From: Floccularia luteovirens
Taxonomy: Eukaryota > Basidiomycota > Agaricomycetes > Agaricales > Squamanitaceae
Assembly: GCA_009739215.1 (NCBI GenBank)
Contig: VSJF01000002.1
Span: forward strand, 2,108,001-2,172,000
Direction: 5' to 3'
DNA length: 64,000 nt
The notes under the pieces were generated by a model that was not told the DNA's origin, ran no database searches, and saw nothing but the letters and a program-made list of their open reading frames with translations. This document shows, in pieces, positions 12,901 through 24,924 of this stretch. The position numbers and the translations under genes were made by a program. The stretch's first letter is position 1. Each line of letters starts with the position of its first letter.

Positions 12901-14838
12901 AGTCAATGAACATGGTAACTATGGTCTGTAACTCTCCGACGACGTTTCACCTAAAATGTTTGTCTCAGGTAATTGTAAACGAGGAAAATGCTAACGACAC
13001 ACGGGAGTTTTTGACCAAACGTTTGTCGGCTATTAAAAGTCAGCGGAGTTCTGGCGAACTTGAAGATTTAGCCTTGATAATTGGTAATTTACTTGACAAA
13101 TTTCGGCCTAACATCAACTAAAATGGATTTGTTTTCATCACAAGATGGAAAGAGCCTAACTTTTGCACTAGAGAAAGAATTGTCGAAAACCTTTTTTGAA
13201 CTTTCGATTATGTGCAAGGCAGTGATTTGTTGTATGTTCTAATATATCACTACGAAACACCTATATGCTAACTTTTCATTTAGGCCGTGTGTCACCCCTT
13301 CAAAAGGCCCTTGTGGTCAAACTCATTAAAAAGAACCAGAATTCCATCCTTCTTGCCATTGGTGATGGTGCGAATGATGTCAGTATGATCCAAGCTGCTC
13401 ACGTTGGTGTTGGGATATCTGGTGTCGAAGTATGAAACCGTTGTTAAACACCCCATGGTTTTGATTTTACATCTTGATTGTAGGGTTTGCAAGCGGCTCG
13501 TTCTGCGGATGTTGCCATTTCGCAATTCCGCTTTTTGAAGAAGCTGCTTCTCGTTCACGGAGCTTGGAGTTATCGGCGTTTATCGAAACTAATTTTGTGT
13601 ATGCTTGTAATTTCCCTCCAAAGCTTCATCGGAGTGTGCTGATCCAAAATTCAGATTCATTTTATAAAAATATCGTCTTGTATATGACACAATTTTGGGT
13701 ACGTCTACTTCTATTCTATATTTGTGACCCTCATCATTCTTTTAGTTTTCGTTTTTCAACAATTTCTCTGGCCAAATCGCATATGAATCTTGGACCCTGT
13801 CATTATATAATGTGCTTTTCACAGTTTTACCTCCTTTAGTCATTGGGGTATTCGACCAGTTTGTTTCGGCGCGAATACTGGACCGATATCCCCAACTATA
13901 CATACTGGGTCAAAAGAACGAGTTTTTCACGAAAACTGCATTTTGGTTGTGGGTGGCGAATGCGCTATATCATAGCCTGGTAAGTTATTTCCAACATAGT
14001 AGAAAACTTGCTTAACCATTGCCTACCTATAGGTTCTCTTTGGTTTCTCCGTTATATTATTTTGGGGGGATTTACATTTACCAGACGGTCTGAACAGCGG
14101 TCACTGGTTTTGGGGAACTACTCTATACCTTGCCGTCCTTCTGACCGTACTTGGCAAAGCGGCACTGATATCCGAGTAAGCTTTTCATGAAGTTTGTTTT
14201 CTGATCCTGAACTTGTTCTTCAGTATCTGGACTAAGTACACTGTCGCTGGTGAGTATTTTCCCCTTCATTCCAAGAATAGGAGGTTGACATGTTTACGAT
14301 TCAAAGCTATTCCCGGTTCCTTTGCATTTACCATGATTTTCCTTCCTATATATGCTCTGGTTACTCCTGCGATTGGATTCTCGACGGAGTATTCTGGGAT
14401 TGTGCCAAGGCTGTGGGGTAACAGCGTATTCTATTTTGTCCTTATTCTCATCCCTATATTCTGCCTTGCGCGCGATTTTGCATGGAAATAGTGCGCATCC
14501 ATCATCATTCGGCTCTATGGATACTTATTACTTGCACAGTTACCGACGGACATATCTTCCCTCGTCTTATCATATTGCTCAAGAGCTACAAAAATACAAC
14601 ATACCAGACTATCGACCTCGCCAGGAACAGTAAGCAGTCACCCTTGATGGATTTCTGACCTCTGATCCGTTCTTCTAGGTTCCAAAAGGCGATTAAGAAG
14701 GTCCGTGCTGTGCAGCGTATGCGCCGAAATCGTGGCTTTGCGTTCAGTCAAACCGAAAATGCAGGCAAACAGGATCAAGCCAAACTTATTAGAGCATATG
14801 ATACGTCGAAGTCAAATGCTCGACCATCAGGTTACTAG
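9981..14838 (+). CDS. DRS2: P4-type ATPase, phospholipid flippase of the Drs2 group
   Basis: A Golgi/endosomal membrane ATPase that moves aminophospholipids to the cytosolic leaflet, normally with a Cdc50 partner. Landmarks in order: a long acidic and Pro-rich cytosolic head; [20 protein letters not shown] (first helices); ETSNLDGETNLK carrying the DGET actuator motif; the P-domain [13 protein letters not shown] with the phosphorylated Asp near 11842; [59 protein letters not shown]; then the C-terminal helices and a basic tail ending GY. All introns I checked keep the frame, so the gene looks intact. Start is the first in-frame ATG (MSYQPTNGG). The DRS2/ATP8A class is favoured over Neo1 or Dnf by the residues around DKTG and the length; certainty on class is moderate. 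Confidence 0.92.
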
Positions 14839-15233
14839 ATATTTCATTGTGCCACCATATAGACCTCCCGAGCAATCTGTAATTTATATCCACGTTATTG
14901 ATTACTGCAGAACATAGCCAGTTTTCCTGTTCATAATCGTCCTGATAATATCACTTGACCTCATGCGGATGTATAAGTAACGGTTGTGACCAAATAAATA
15001 AATAACTTACCATGCAATGAGCGGTCGTTGCCGCATAACAACAGAAATCTCAAGATCGGGATCATAAAGACCAGTACCTACCAGCCGGGCACCATAGAGA
15101 ACATTATTTAGTCTCTTCATCATTCAATTGTTCGGTATCTACCCATCACCCCCGGGACTGAGTCTCTTCGTTTTTCTGCTCTCCTTTATTCTCTCTTTCC
15201 ATATATCCGCGTCAGGAACGCCTTTTATAATCA
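14839..15233. other. Intergenic region between flippase and NoxR
   Basis: 395 bp holding the flippase 3' flank and the NoxR promoter. The right part has long pyrimidine tracts (TCTCTTCG..., CTCTCCTTTATTCTCTC) before the start codon. No gene seen. Confidence 0.45.
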
Positions 15234-17250
15234 ATGTCCCTCAAAGCTGAACTGGAAACATGGGCTGCTGCTCTCAAAGCCTATGATGAGGAAGATTTTG
15301 CAAAGGCTTTGGAGCAATTCTCTGTATGTTATGGATCATAGTCCACGTTCAGTCACTCATATCATTTCATTATACAGAAGATTGCAGATTCTTCCAAGAT
15401 TCTGACAAACATGGGACTGATCTATGCGACCCTTGGGGAGCACGAAGCTGCTGTGGAACGCTTCATCGAAGCAACACAACTTGATCAATACCTTGCTGTC
15501 GCGTCAGTATATCCCTATCTACTCATGGAATTGTAATTGATTTGCTAACTTTCTGTCAATTGTTGCAGATATTTTCAATGTGGAGTGTCTAACTTTCTTT
15601 TAACACGTTATGAGTTAGCATACAAGGATTTTGATGAGGCACTTCTTTATCTTCGAGGGAACCAGCTCATGTATGCGTACATCTTGTCATCAAGTGATAT
15701 TACTAAACGTCTCATCTAACAGAAATTACGAGCAACTTGGTCTCAATTTCAAATTATATGCTACCGAAGTTCTCTTCAACAAGGGTCTATGCCAGGTTTA
15801 TCTTGGTCGTCGCCAAGAAGGCTTACAACTCATGGCTGCTGCCGCGAGTGAAAAGGTTACGGATGAACATAATGTCATTGAGGAGGCGATACAGGATCGT
15901 GGTGAAGGATACACTGTATTCAGTATTGTAAGTGCCAACGTTCCAATCAATCTATGAAGCTATGAACATTCAACCTTCAGCCTGTCGGGGTGCTATACCG
16001 ACCCTCGGAAAAGAAGCTAAAAAACTCTGTGACAAAGGATTACATGGGGAAGGCAGTGAGTGGATCATTAACTTGACAAATAACTAAATCTTATTAGCAA
16101 TCTAGAAACTTGTTGCGTCTAGTGATCCGACAGACAGCTTTACCTCCTTTACTGGCTCCACTAGGCTGAAGCAGGGAATATCTCCTGCAAAAGCTTACAT
16201 TGAACCTCCTGAGCAGCCTTTCAACACAACTATTGTACCAACTGTAGCAAGAAGTGCAACTTTCGCAGCATCTGAAAGATCCACATGTAGGTGATCGTGT
16301 TATCTACGGATATCACCTAATTTATTTCGAGCCTAGTACGTACGGACAGCCCTCCAGCGGCCGCTCTAGAACGATCTAAGACAACGATCAATACTTCTAC
16401 GCAACGGCCATTACGATCTGAAGCTGCTAGCCCCGCCATTCCAGAGAGGACTAAGACTTCCCCTAATTTGGGGCAAAAGGATCGTGGCAACAAAAGCGAT
16501 TTAAATCTTGCACCCACGAGCTCACAGGCAGATGGACTTCTCAGGTCCCGCAGCGTCAAAAATCCAGCATTCCCAACATCCACTTTTGTTAGAGGTCAGG
16601 TCACTTGAAACTAAGGTTCTATAATATTGGCTGAAATAGGCTGCCCGAATAGATACCGGAATTGGGGATTTCTATGACAGTTACTTAGATAATTCCAGTC
16701 GAGATCCTTCACCACCTCTGTCCTCTGTAGGAAAATCTCCCTATTCCGATCGACAACGCGCACCCGCCAGAAACCCTTCAGTGCGTGTAGTTCAACGAAG
16801 TCAATCATTAAGCGGTTCTACTAGAAGGCGGCCCACAAAAACCCCAGTCCGCGCCCCAATTCGTACTTCATACGAAGAAGAAGAAGGATACGCAAGTGGT
16901 GATTTTGAAGAAGTCCTGTATGAACTGTCAAAGATCCGCATCAAAGTAGGTTGTTGGCAACATTGCATGAATTTATCTGACAACGTCATGTTCGATTCAA
17001 GCTTCATTACCAGGGTGACGTACGTGGTATGACGCTTGATCCACAAACTTCTTTCGACGATTTTATGAGGAAAATCACGACAAAATTTGATAAGGGCTAT
17101 AATGGACTTGGCTTAAAGTTCAAGGACGAAGATGGAGGGAAAGTATCGTTGCGTGACGAATCTGATTATGAACTTGCTATTGAAACTGCTCGTGAAAGTT
17201 CTAAGGGCAAACCAGAAGGACGATTAGAAATATGGTGCACAGATATCTAA
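15234..17250 (+). CDS. noxR: NADPH oxidase regulator NoxR (p67phox-like)
   Basis: The cytosolic activator that binds Rac GTPase and switches on NADPH oxidases for hyphal development. The N-terminal 200 residues are tetratricopeptide repeats: LETWAAALKAYDEEDFAKAL, ILTNMGLIYATLGEHEAAVE, and NEQ-LG--FKLYATEVLFNKG. After them come PVGVLYRPSEKK, matching the activation segment that follows the repeats, and a long Ser/Pro-rich linker. The C-terminal 90 residues form a PB1 domain (KIRIK... DVRGMTLDPQTSFDDFM...FKDEDGGKVSLRDESDYELA) with the acidic OPCA motif. As in other fungal NoxR proteins there is no SH3 domain. Multiple short introns; the join from the repeats into the linker is clear, but small exons near 16270-16330 and 16590-16640 are placed with less certainty. 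Confidence 0.88.
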
Positions 17251-17569
17251 CGTATGTTGTCAACAAATCAATAATTCCTTGTGGCTCTAATCTCACAAAT
17301 AAGGCATCGAATGTACCAAGCATATAGCAATCCCATATCTATACCCATCTTCTCAATGGTTGTATTTTCGTTGTTGTTTTTCCTTTTTTTGGTGATCTCC
17401 ACCTGAAGGGTTTCTACCCGTTGATAATATGTACTTTGAACATAATTACATAGACTGGTTTTGAAATAGTTTTTCAATAATCAATGCAATGGTTTCCACA
17501 AGTATTACATAATATATAGATTAAGTTTTATGCATCTGTCACCGACCTGCCCTCACAACAATCAAAATC
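17251..17569. other. Intergenic region between noxR and PXR1
   Basis: 319 bp, AT-rich with a T-rich run (TTGTTGTTTTTCCTTTTTTT); presumably 3' flank of noxR and promoter of the next gene. No coding signal. Confidence 0.4.
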
Positions 17570-18903
17570 ATGGGTCTTAGCGGCAGAAAACTCAAACAAA
17601 GGATTCCAGACGATCCTAGGAACCTCTCATGGGCTGACAGTTCGTAGAGCTTATTGTTCGTGTCGTTTTGTATAATTCCTTATGAATGACAACTAGATGC
17701 TGCCAGATTTGGTTCCAGTTACCTAGCAAAATTTGGTTGGGACGCCTCACAAGGCCTTGGAGCTACCGGGGATGGACGTCTTTCCCATATTAAAGTGTCA
17801 CAAAAACTAGACATGCTTGGAATTGGGGCTGCTAATTCACGAGACCCAGACGGAATTGCATGGAAGCAAAACAAAGACTTTGAAAATTTATTAAAACGTC
17901 TTAATGACAGTGTTGCGTCAGATAATCAAACACTAGACAAGGTAGAAACGCTGGTAGAGAGTGAAGGTATAACTGTCAAGAAGAGAAGAAAACGTGATGA
18001 AAGTGGGGAACCAGGGGAAGAAGAAACGAGGAAAAAGAAGAAAATGAAAAGCCGAAAGCACGATAAAGGGGAAGATTCCGGAAAGAGAAAGAAACGGGAG
18101 AGTGCGCTCCTAGATGCAGATGGAAAAAAAGAACGTAGCAAGCACATACAAAACTCGGGGCAAGAAGATGTAACAATTGCGCAGGTTTCTGTCCAGCCTA
18201 GTACAATACCTTCTAAACCCACTGGTATTGTTGTTCCTCGTCACAGAGCGTGAGTTGACACTAGTTTGAATATCTCCAATTTCTTATAATGCTTTTCAGA
18301 CACCGTGCACGCGCTATTGCTGCTAAAAGCATCGCTTCCAAGTCAAACACCGCGATTTCTGAAATTCTTGGTATTTCATGTTCTAATACCCCATCAGGAA
18401 CTGGAACACCTTCCGGAATGCTTACGTCCCTCGATGATGACAATAATATATCTGTTGAAGTGTTGAAGACATCGACTAAATCAGTTGCCGACTACTTTAA
18501 AGAAAAACTCGTCAACAAAACACTGATATCTCGTATACCCCAACTTCAAGTCGAAGAAGCATATACCGATGATGATCTCATGCCAAGAAGAGGTCTTGGT
18601 TCCACCTCTACCCATGATGAAGTATCAAAAAGTGTCGACCAAGCGACTGAACTAATGAGTTTCTCCAAATTCTCCTCGCTCATGTCCTCATCATTCCTCA
18701 CTGCTACGATGACCTCTTCCTCAAATGACTCCCCGGGCAATGTCGAAGTATCTTCTGATAACCCGCAAGAAAGCGAACGCTCTACTGCATCCTTAGATAA
18801 AGACGAAAAGAGGAAGAAAAAGAAAGCGAAGAAAGAAAGAGAACAGTCGAAGAAGGAAAAAACAAAAAAAGACTATAGAGAAGGAGGAGACGGGGGCGGA
18901 TAA
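17570..18903 (+). CDS. PXR1: Pxr1/PinX1-like G-patch protein
   Basis: A nucleolar G-patch protein that stimulates the Prp43 helicase in rRNA/snoRNA maturation and inhibits telomerase in other fungi. It opens MGLSGRKLKQRIPDDPRN then LSWADNAARFGSSYLAKFGW and DASQGLGATGDGR (G-patch core), followed by SHIKVSQKLDMLGIGA, an exact family hallmark. A Lys/Arg-rich middle, AHRARAIAAKSIASKS, DYFKEKL and a second Lys/Glu-rich tail follow. Two introns are clear: one after SWAD and one at 18251-18299 (GC|gtgagt..ttcag|A). The frame ends at 18903. One A fewer in the A-runs at 18856-18870 would extend it to a TAG at 18955 through a further Lys-rich tail, which looks more like the usual end of the family. Confidence 0.88.
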
Positions 18904-19182
18904 AAAGCAGCGCAAAAAAGTTGCGGGGAAACAGAAACATAGCGATTCTTCGTAGGATGGCTACTCTATCTTGTTCCACACTGCTTTCTGCACTTTCAAA
19001 CAAAAGCTGTACTAGATATTAGGAGACTTCGTATATTAAGAATGACAAAATTTAGACGAGTATTTAAACATTTATTAGAACTGAATAACACCGAATTATT
19101 TGACTTGTATGCGATATCGTTCCTAAACTTGAATAATGTGCTAATAAACATAAGGATTTATCTTCCTGGGACGTTACCGTGG

Positions 19183-20731
19183 CTACGCCGAGTCGACCTC
19201 AGCACCATCATTTACCTTCACATGCCTATCTCCCCCTGCACGAAACTTCTGCAGTGATTCGAGTACTTCGGGGATGACATGCTTGTCAACGTCTTTTCCC
19301 CAAAGAACATCTAAATGTTCGTAGGTATGCAACTTCTTCGAGATGGTGTGGTCGGGTAACTGGAGCAACATGGTTTCTATGTCCACTAGGGCATCAGAGT
19401 CGCCATACAAAAGGATAATAGGGGTGACAATATTGCGAGTTGGAAATCTTGCGGGGCGATAGGAACTCACAGACGTTCGAACGACTGGAGACAAAACATC
19501 ATCATCGTACATCTGAAAAGCCGCATTTCTCATGATTTGGAACCAATGTACGACGGATTTGACAGATGCAAAGGAATAGAGATGAGCATATGCAGCAATC
19601 TTCTGTTGTGTAGTTATATTATGGCTACGCCAGTTGAATAGCCACAAAAGAGCCTTGTCGATTACTTGGGCAAAGATTGGGGGGTATAGTATAGATTGCC
19701 ACATGGCAGCTGAAGACAAGATTGACTTGCGCCCGAAAAATAAGAATAAGAGTGTAGGACTGCAGAGTAGTATGAGAGATATAGCTGGGAACACGATTAG
19801 AGTGTTGGAAACTTACGAAGCTTTCATAAGACTATCGACAAGCGGAGCCGAAAGACCAGCAGGATTCATAGCCGGGGCCAATGCGATAAAAACGTTGACT
19901 TTTTCATTAAGCTGAGGATGAATGCTCAGTGCTGCAAAAGCTTGAGCTGTTCCTTGACTAAAACCAATGTAACTTAGGGTGGGCGCTTTCGTAACTTCAA
20001 GAATATAGTAAATGGAATCAGGGATGTCGTGCCAGGCAAAGTCATCGATGCTTAAAGAGACTCAGTTTTATAGCATATAATCCCAAGAGACAGATATAGC
20101 TCACCTGTAATCCCAAAACTTTGCAGAATTCGGATTGTGGTATATCGATTTCTTAGAGTACTTGTTCCCTCTGCGGAAGTTGAAAGTTAATGTGTGCTAA
20201 CTCAAATTTACCATGGATGACTTACCTGTTATTACCTAGCCAGACGTCATAACCTTGTTCGACTAGGACGAAAGGAAGAGAACGAGCAGGTTCTGTTAAA
20301 CACACCCAGACCTCGCTATTCATCAAGAGTCCATGATGGAGGTATACAACAGGTTTTCCAGTACTTGTACCCGGACTGTTTTTCTTCTCGCCTTTCTTGG
20401 ACGGTAGACGGTGTAATCCGAGAAGATAGCCGTCTTTTGTTAGGGTAACATGCTCTTCATGGGTGTATCCATGAATATTGCATAATTCACCGAAGTCTTG
20501 GGCATTTAATATTAACTTGGACATGCTTTTCTCTTCATGAGAATCCTTTCCATGACCAACTACGCGATGGAAAAGAGCACGAGACTTGCGATAGAACCAG
20601 TCGATGACGGGTTTTGGGAGAAAAAGAATAATTACATGGAGAACTGATTCGAAGGCAAGAAAAGCGAAACCAAAAATGAGGGCAACATAGTCACGAAAGA
20701 AGATTCTTCCAACGAGTGGGATTCGAGGCAT
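19183..20731 (-). CDS. Membrane-anchored acid-lipase-type alpha/beta hydrolase, probable steryl ester hydrolase
   Basis: Likely hydrolyses steryl esters or triglycerides at lipid droplets, like yeast Tgl1/Yeh. An N-terminal hydrophobic helix (DYVALIFGFAFLAFESVLHV) anchors the protein. The abhydro-lipase segment reads GYTHEEHVTLTKDGYLLGLHR and is followed by YLHHGLLMNSEVW (oxyanion HG). The nucleophile elbow is GFSQG near 19960, the catalytic Asp lies in LLYGDSDALVD, and the catalytic His in TYEHLDVLWG. At least four exons; start ATG at 20731 and stop TAG at 19183-19185. Only 84 bp separate its start from the divergent neighbour's start. Substrate preference cannot be read from the sequence. 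Confidence 0.85.
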
Positions 20732-20815
20732 ATTAATGGCATGAGTTCAAGTGTAATGACTACTTAGTTCCACAACGTTGTCATTACTCCTGTTTACTCC
20801 TGCTTGCTTCTTTCC
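20732..20815. promoter_or_regulatory. Short shared divergent promoter
   Basis: Just 84 bp lie between the start codons of the steryl-esterase-like gene (-) and the PC-esterase-like gene (+). Both promoters must overlap here or extend into the opposite coding region. No TATA box is obvious. Confidence 0.5.
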
Positions 20816-22224
20816 ATGTTCACTTTTGTCCGTCTCGCAAAGTTATCTCTCATCTCAATAGCATGTTTATATCTTCTCTTTCGGTGTAGGTCTACACTGT
20901 CTCAGCAACACAACCTTAAGGATGCTTTGGACCATATTTTGGATGAAATCAGTAATACCTCAGTTGCACACTTAGCAGTTCACCCCAGGCTACCCCAAAT
21001 AACAGCTATACAAACTCTGTTGTCGTGCTATTTGCACTCAGGAGAGTGGTTTTATGTTCCCACCCAAACACAGCACAGCAACGTCCTAAAACCACCAATG
21101 TTCCTACCAAATCAAACGTGTTTGACGGACCTCAGAGCTTCAGGGCTCTTCCGCAGAGCCCTTGCGTCTGAATCATGCACTCTTATCAGAGGGAAAAAGA
21201 TACTTCTCGTTGGTCCGGAAACCACTTTCCATTTGCATACGATCTGGTTGTCCGCTATTCTCGATATTAACCAAACGCTTTCGGATACCTGTTCGGGCTC
21301 TGAATTCTGTAGCTTTCATCATATATGCGTAGACCTGGGTCTTGAAGCACTTTCCCAAGGGCGAATCAGAAAGGCACCGAGTAAACAACAGCTGATAACC
21401 ACAGAATCGTCTCTCCTTCGATATGTTTCTTCTGCAAATTTATTTGTTTCAGATGATCCCAACGACGCAGTATATAAACTCCCAATGATTGATCCAAGAA
21501 CAAACATTCGTATGCGAAACAGTAACTGGGTAAGGAAAGCTCGAGAATCTGATATTATTGTCCTTAATAGCGGTCCCGTGCCCGCCCCCTCTTCAACATA
21601 CGTTTTTGGAAATGTTGGCGGAAACTGGACCTTTGCTGACCATCTGTTACTCAACAATTCCACAAGGTATCTGGGGCATCTATCTGGCATATCTCTGACA
21701 ACACGTGTTATCAATGCTGCAATACATGCGACCATAGTTTCGTTTGTTCCTTCACTTCTCCAAACTCTTCGTTACGTTGACCACGATCGAGATATACGAC
21801 ACAAGGACTTGTTCTGGCACGCTAGTTGGTACCTAGACCCAGTATGCGCCAAAGCCGGTATCCCGAACGGTGTTCCTCAGCTTCAACAAGGGTGGCTCAA
21901 GGCTCTTCGGCCAGGAGTCGATCCCTGGACATTCTATTACAATATTCAAGGTACCGGCTTCACATTTTAATATAATTTATTAACAACCTGCCAGTCTACA
22001 TTCACAATTGCGTATTAGCTAAAGTCCTTCCGTACTATGGAATAATATATTTACCCCAGCCGAACAATTTGGAATACTCGGAACTCGTGGATGGGGCTCC
22101 ACCCCTACCAGTCTCCTCTAGCAGGCACAAGGATTGCTTGCGGTATTCTCGAATTTCACCACACGGAAGGGCAATAGAAGAATTTTTTCTACGCTCACTA
22201 ATCTTGGCCCTTGTTGAGATATAA
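20816..22224 (+). CDS. PC-esterase/SGNH-like membrane-anchored protein of unknown activity
   Basis: Starts at ATG 20816 (MFTFVRLAKLS); the frame opens earlier only at a TTG. An N-terminal signal-anchor (LISIACLYLLFRC) is followed by a lumenal domain with several N-glycosylation sequons. Features of the fungal PC-esterase-like group are visible: C-x(n)-RGKKILLVGPETTFHLHTIW, FCSFHHICVD, SSLLRYV, SDIIVLNSGPVPAP, and FWHASWYLDP. Where true SGNH esterases have GDS, this protein has GPE. One intron at 21954-22000 (G|gtaccg..ccag|TC) continues the protein as VYIHNCVLAKVLPYYG, which is strongly family-like; without splicing the frame ends at 21970. Related domains modify cell-wall or glycan acetyl groups, so a Golgi glycan role is possible but unproven. 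Confidence 0.7.
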
Positions 22225-22426
22225 TTGAAAATGGGCAAAGGTTGCATCAACGACTATCCCAATGGCGTACTTGTGTATTATTACATCGAAGAAAAGAACG
22301 ATTACCTACTCTTGTTCGACAGGATAAGTAGACTACTTGTGTATTAGAATTTAAGCTTAAAGGGCAATCCATGCGTTTAATATGCTTTAAGGACATGTTC
22401 GCGTAGCCCTTTCTAACTTCAAAGTT

Positions 22427-23050
22427 TCACTTCTTGCGTTTCTTTTCTTTCTTGCCGGTTCTAGCATCACCTGAGAGTTTATTTTCCATGAATCCTCCTC
22501 TTTCCAGCGCTTGTTTAGCCACTTCAGAGATGCGCCTCCATCGATCAGAACCCAACTTGGTACCGCCATACCACCGAGAAACGACTATAACAGTATTGTT
22601 GCATCCGGATGACTCTAGCAATCGCGAAAGACGCTTTCCGCTTCCAGGCTCGCCTCCATCGTGTTGCGCACATTCTTTCTGAGGACCGTCCGAAGAGTGA
22701 TTTGTTGAGTTATACGCCCACATAAAGTGTGTAGCACGCTTCAAGCTTGGCGATGACTTCAAATAATTCTGAAAGACCGGAAACATAGATGACGAGGGTA
22801 AGGAACTTGCATGAGCCAAGAAGATAGAATCGCGATCCTTGATCCTATCCGATGAATGTATTTCCCGAGGCCAACTTTCTGTGGGCGTAGGAGAATGTGA
22901 GGTGGACAACAGACTGGAAGGTGTTGTATCATGACTTGCGCCAAGGTGGGAAGGACAGCCAACAACGGGAAGAACCCTATGTTGCAACCTCGAACACAAT
23001 AGAGTTTTATAACAGTGTCCCGAAACCCTCAGAAAAGAGTTTTGTAGCAT
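22427..23050 (-). CDS. IMPACT/YIH1-type domain protein (UPF0029)
   Basis: Carries the N-terminal domain of the IMPACT/YigZ family: IKDRDSIFLAHA, THFMWAY, DGGEPGSGKRLSRLLE and VIVVSRWYGGTKLGSDRW. In eukaryotes the fuller Yih1/IMPACT proteins bind Gcn1 and restrain Gcn2; this one lacks an N-terminal RWD domain. The end is Lys-rich (TGKKEKKRKK). ATG 23050 is the first ATG in frame. An alternative is an upstream exon (up to about 23321) joined by a gtgagt donor at 23077, in which case the N-terminus shown here would be intronic. The domain call is secure; the start is not. Confidence 0.7.
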   Translation of the reverse strand: MLQNSFLRVSGHCYKTLLCSRLQHRVLPVVGCPSHLGASHDTTPSSLLSTSHSPTPTESWPREIHSSDRIKDRDSIFLAHASSLPSSSMFPVFQNYLKSSPSLKRATHFMWAYNSTNHSSDGPQKECAQHDGGEPGSGKRLSRLLESSGCNNTVIVVSRWYGGTKLGSDRWRRISEVAKQALERGGFMENKLSGDARTGKKEKKRKK

Positions 23051-23446
23051 GGAACACCTTGTGATTCTAAATTTCACTCACAGCACCCACCGGCCATATG
23101 AATGAAAGTTGAAGAGCACGTTGGTAGGAAGCTGATAAGTAGGATCTGAGGTAATATTGATCCGACAAGCTCCCAGCACACCCACACTGGTTACTTATAG
23201 TCACTCTTTCTTCTGCCTGACTCGGAGTCCGAGTCCCTCCTAGAAGACTAATTCGATGCCGCTCAACCCCATTCCACGCGTGGCTACTAAGGGATCGATC
23301 CTTTATATCTCGTGTCCACATGGCTCCTTTCCATTTGCTACCAGTATAAGAACGACCTAACCTTCGAATGCTATCCCCAGTACGTTACACCAGATCCTTC
23401 ATCTAGTATAGCCCGACTAGAATCCTGACTTGAAAACTTTATCAAT
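23051..23446. other. Divergent region between IMPACT-domain gene and deaminase
   Basis: 396 bp, possibly including an upstream exon of the IMPACT-domain gene (open reverse frame 23067-23321). No other gene seen. Confidence 0.35.
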
Positions 23447-24802
23447 ATGCGTCAGTAATCAAACTCGTACTTCTCCCTTACGATTGTCCTGAATAATAGG
23501 ATTTGATAGGTCTAATCATCCGAGAAGACCCTCCTGCTGTTGGCGATTATATTGCAAATTATATATGCAAAAGGTATAAAGTTTTTTTAGATTCAAGAAT
23601 TTAATATGTATCGCTAATACACTTGTGCTACAAGAATAAACGATTTTGCACCTACTCCTGAACGCCCTTTTGTATTAGGCTTGCCGACCGGTTCTTCACC
23701 AATCCCAACATACAAAGCTCTGGTTCAATTAGTCAAAGACGGGAAGCTATCGTACGAATTGTTCTGAGTTCAACAGCTAAAAATTACTGATTCATCCAAG
23801 ATTTAAGAATGTCGTGACTTTCAACATGGATGAATACGTGGGACTACCTCGCGACCATCCCGAATCATACCACACATTCATGTTTCGAGAATTTTTCTCG
23901 CATAGTAAGTCACACTACCTTCAACAGACTATCAAGTACTGAAATTTTCGTCTCTAAGTCGATATTCCTGCGGCACAAGTTAATATACTAGATGGCAATG
24001 CTGAAGATCTCATTGCTGAATGTAATGCTTACGAAAAGAAGATAAAGGATTACGGAGGAATCGAACTTTTCTTGGGAGGCATTGGTGAAGATGGACATAT
24101 TGCTTTTAATGTAATTTCTAGTCATTGGAGTTTATACCTTGATATCTTACCGCACGATATTTCAGGAACCTGGTAAATTCATTATACTTGTCGATTTGCG
24201 TAGACTCACTGGTGTCGTGCATACAAGGCTCTTCCCTTGCATCAAGGACACGTATCAAGACTCTCGCATACGACACTATTCTTGCTAATGCACGATTCTT
24301 CAATAATGATATTGCTGCGGTCCCACGAATGGCTTTAACCGTAGGAGTAGCGACCGTGCTAGATAGCAGGGAAGTTGTGGTTGTCGTCACTGGCCTGAGG
24401 AAAGCGTTGGCACTGAGCAAAGCAATTGGTTGGCTTCATTTTACTCCTTCCGTTCTCCGTCAATCTGATACGTTTGCGAATAGAGGAGGGAGTGAATCAC
24501 CTGGTAAAATTTCACTGACCTTGCTCATTACGGATGATGACCAAAAAAAATATAGTGGACCCTTTCTGCACTTCAGATGCATCCTTGGGCTCTGATAGTT
24601 GTAGATGAAGACGCAACTGCCGGTACGTATTTACTCAGTGTGAATTTATCAGTAATTCTAAGAACCTCTCACAGAACTTCATGTTAAAACCGTCAAGTAC
24701 TTCAAGTCAATAGAACGTGTCCAAGATGAAGTAGAAAAAACTCAAGCTGAGTTGAAAGCACGAGGAAAGATTGTGGAGCAACAAGTTGGCAGTATGGAAT
24801 GA
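23447..24802 (+). CDS. NAG1: Glucosamine-6-phosphate deaminase
   Basis: Converts glucosamine-6-phosphate to fructose-6-phosphate and ammonia, the last step of N-acetylglucosamine use and a route for recycling chitin sugars. The family motifs are complete after splicing: MRLIIREDP (split by an intron after ATG C), [54 protein letters not shown] and [18 protein letters not shown]. About nine short introns; the first begins after only four coding bases, and the ninth precedes [14 protein letters not shown]. The C-terminus is coiled-coil-like and ends QQVGSME. Other genes of a GlcNAc cluster (deacetylase, kinase, transporter) are not in this window. Confidence 0.92.
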
Positions 24803-24924
24803 ATTCCATCTGAGAAGATACCTAATAACAGCATAAAGTATTCCACAGGAGCTTGACTGACTGTAACGTAAATTTATTTCCACCTTTCATAGAAAAAGTT
24901 TGGATGTCTGGAATTCAAAAAGTA

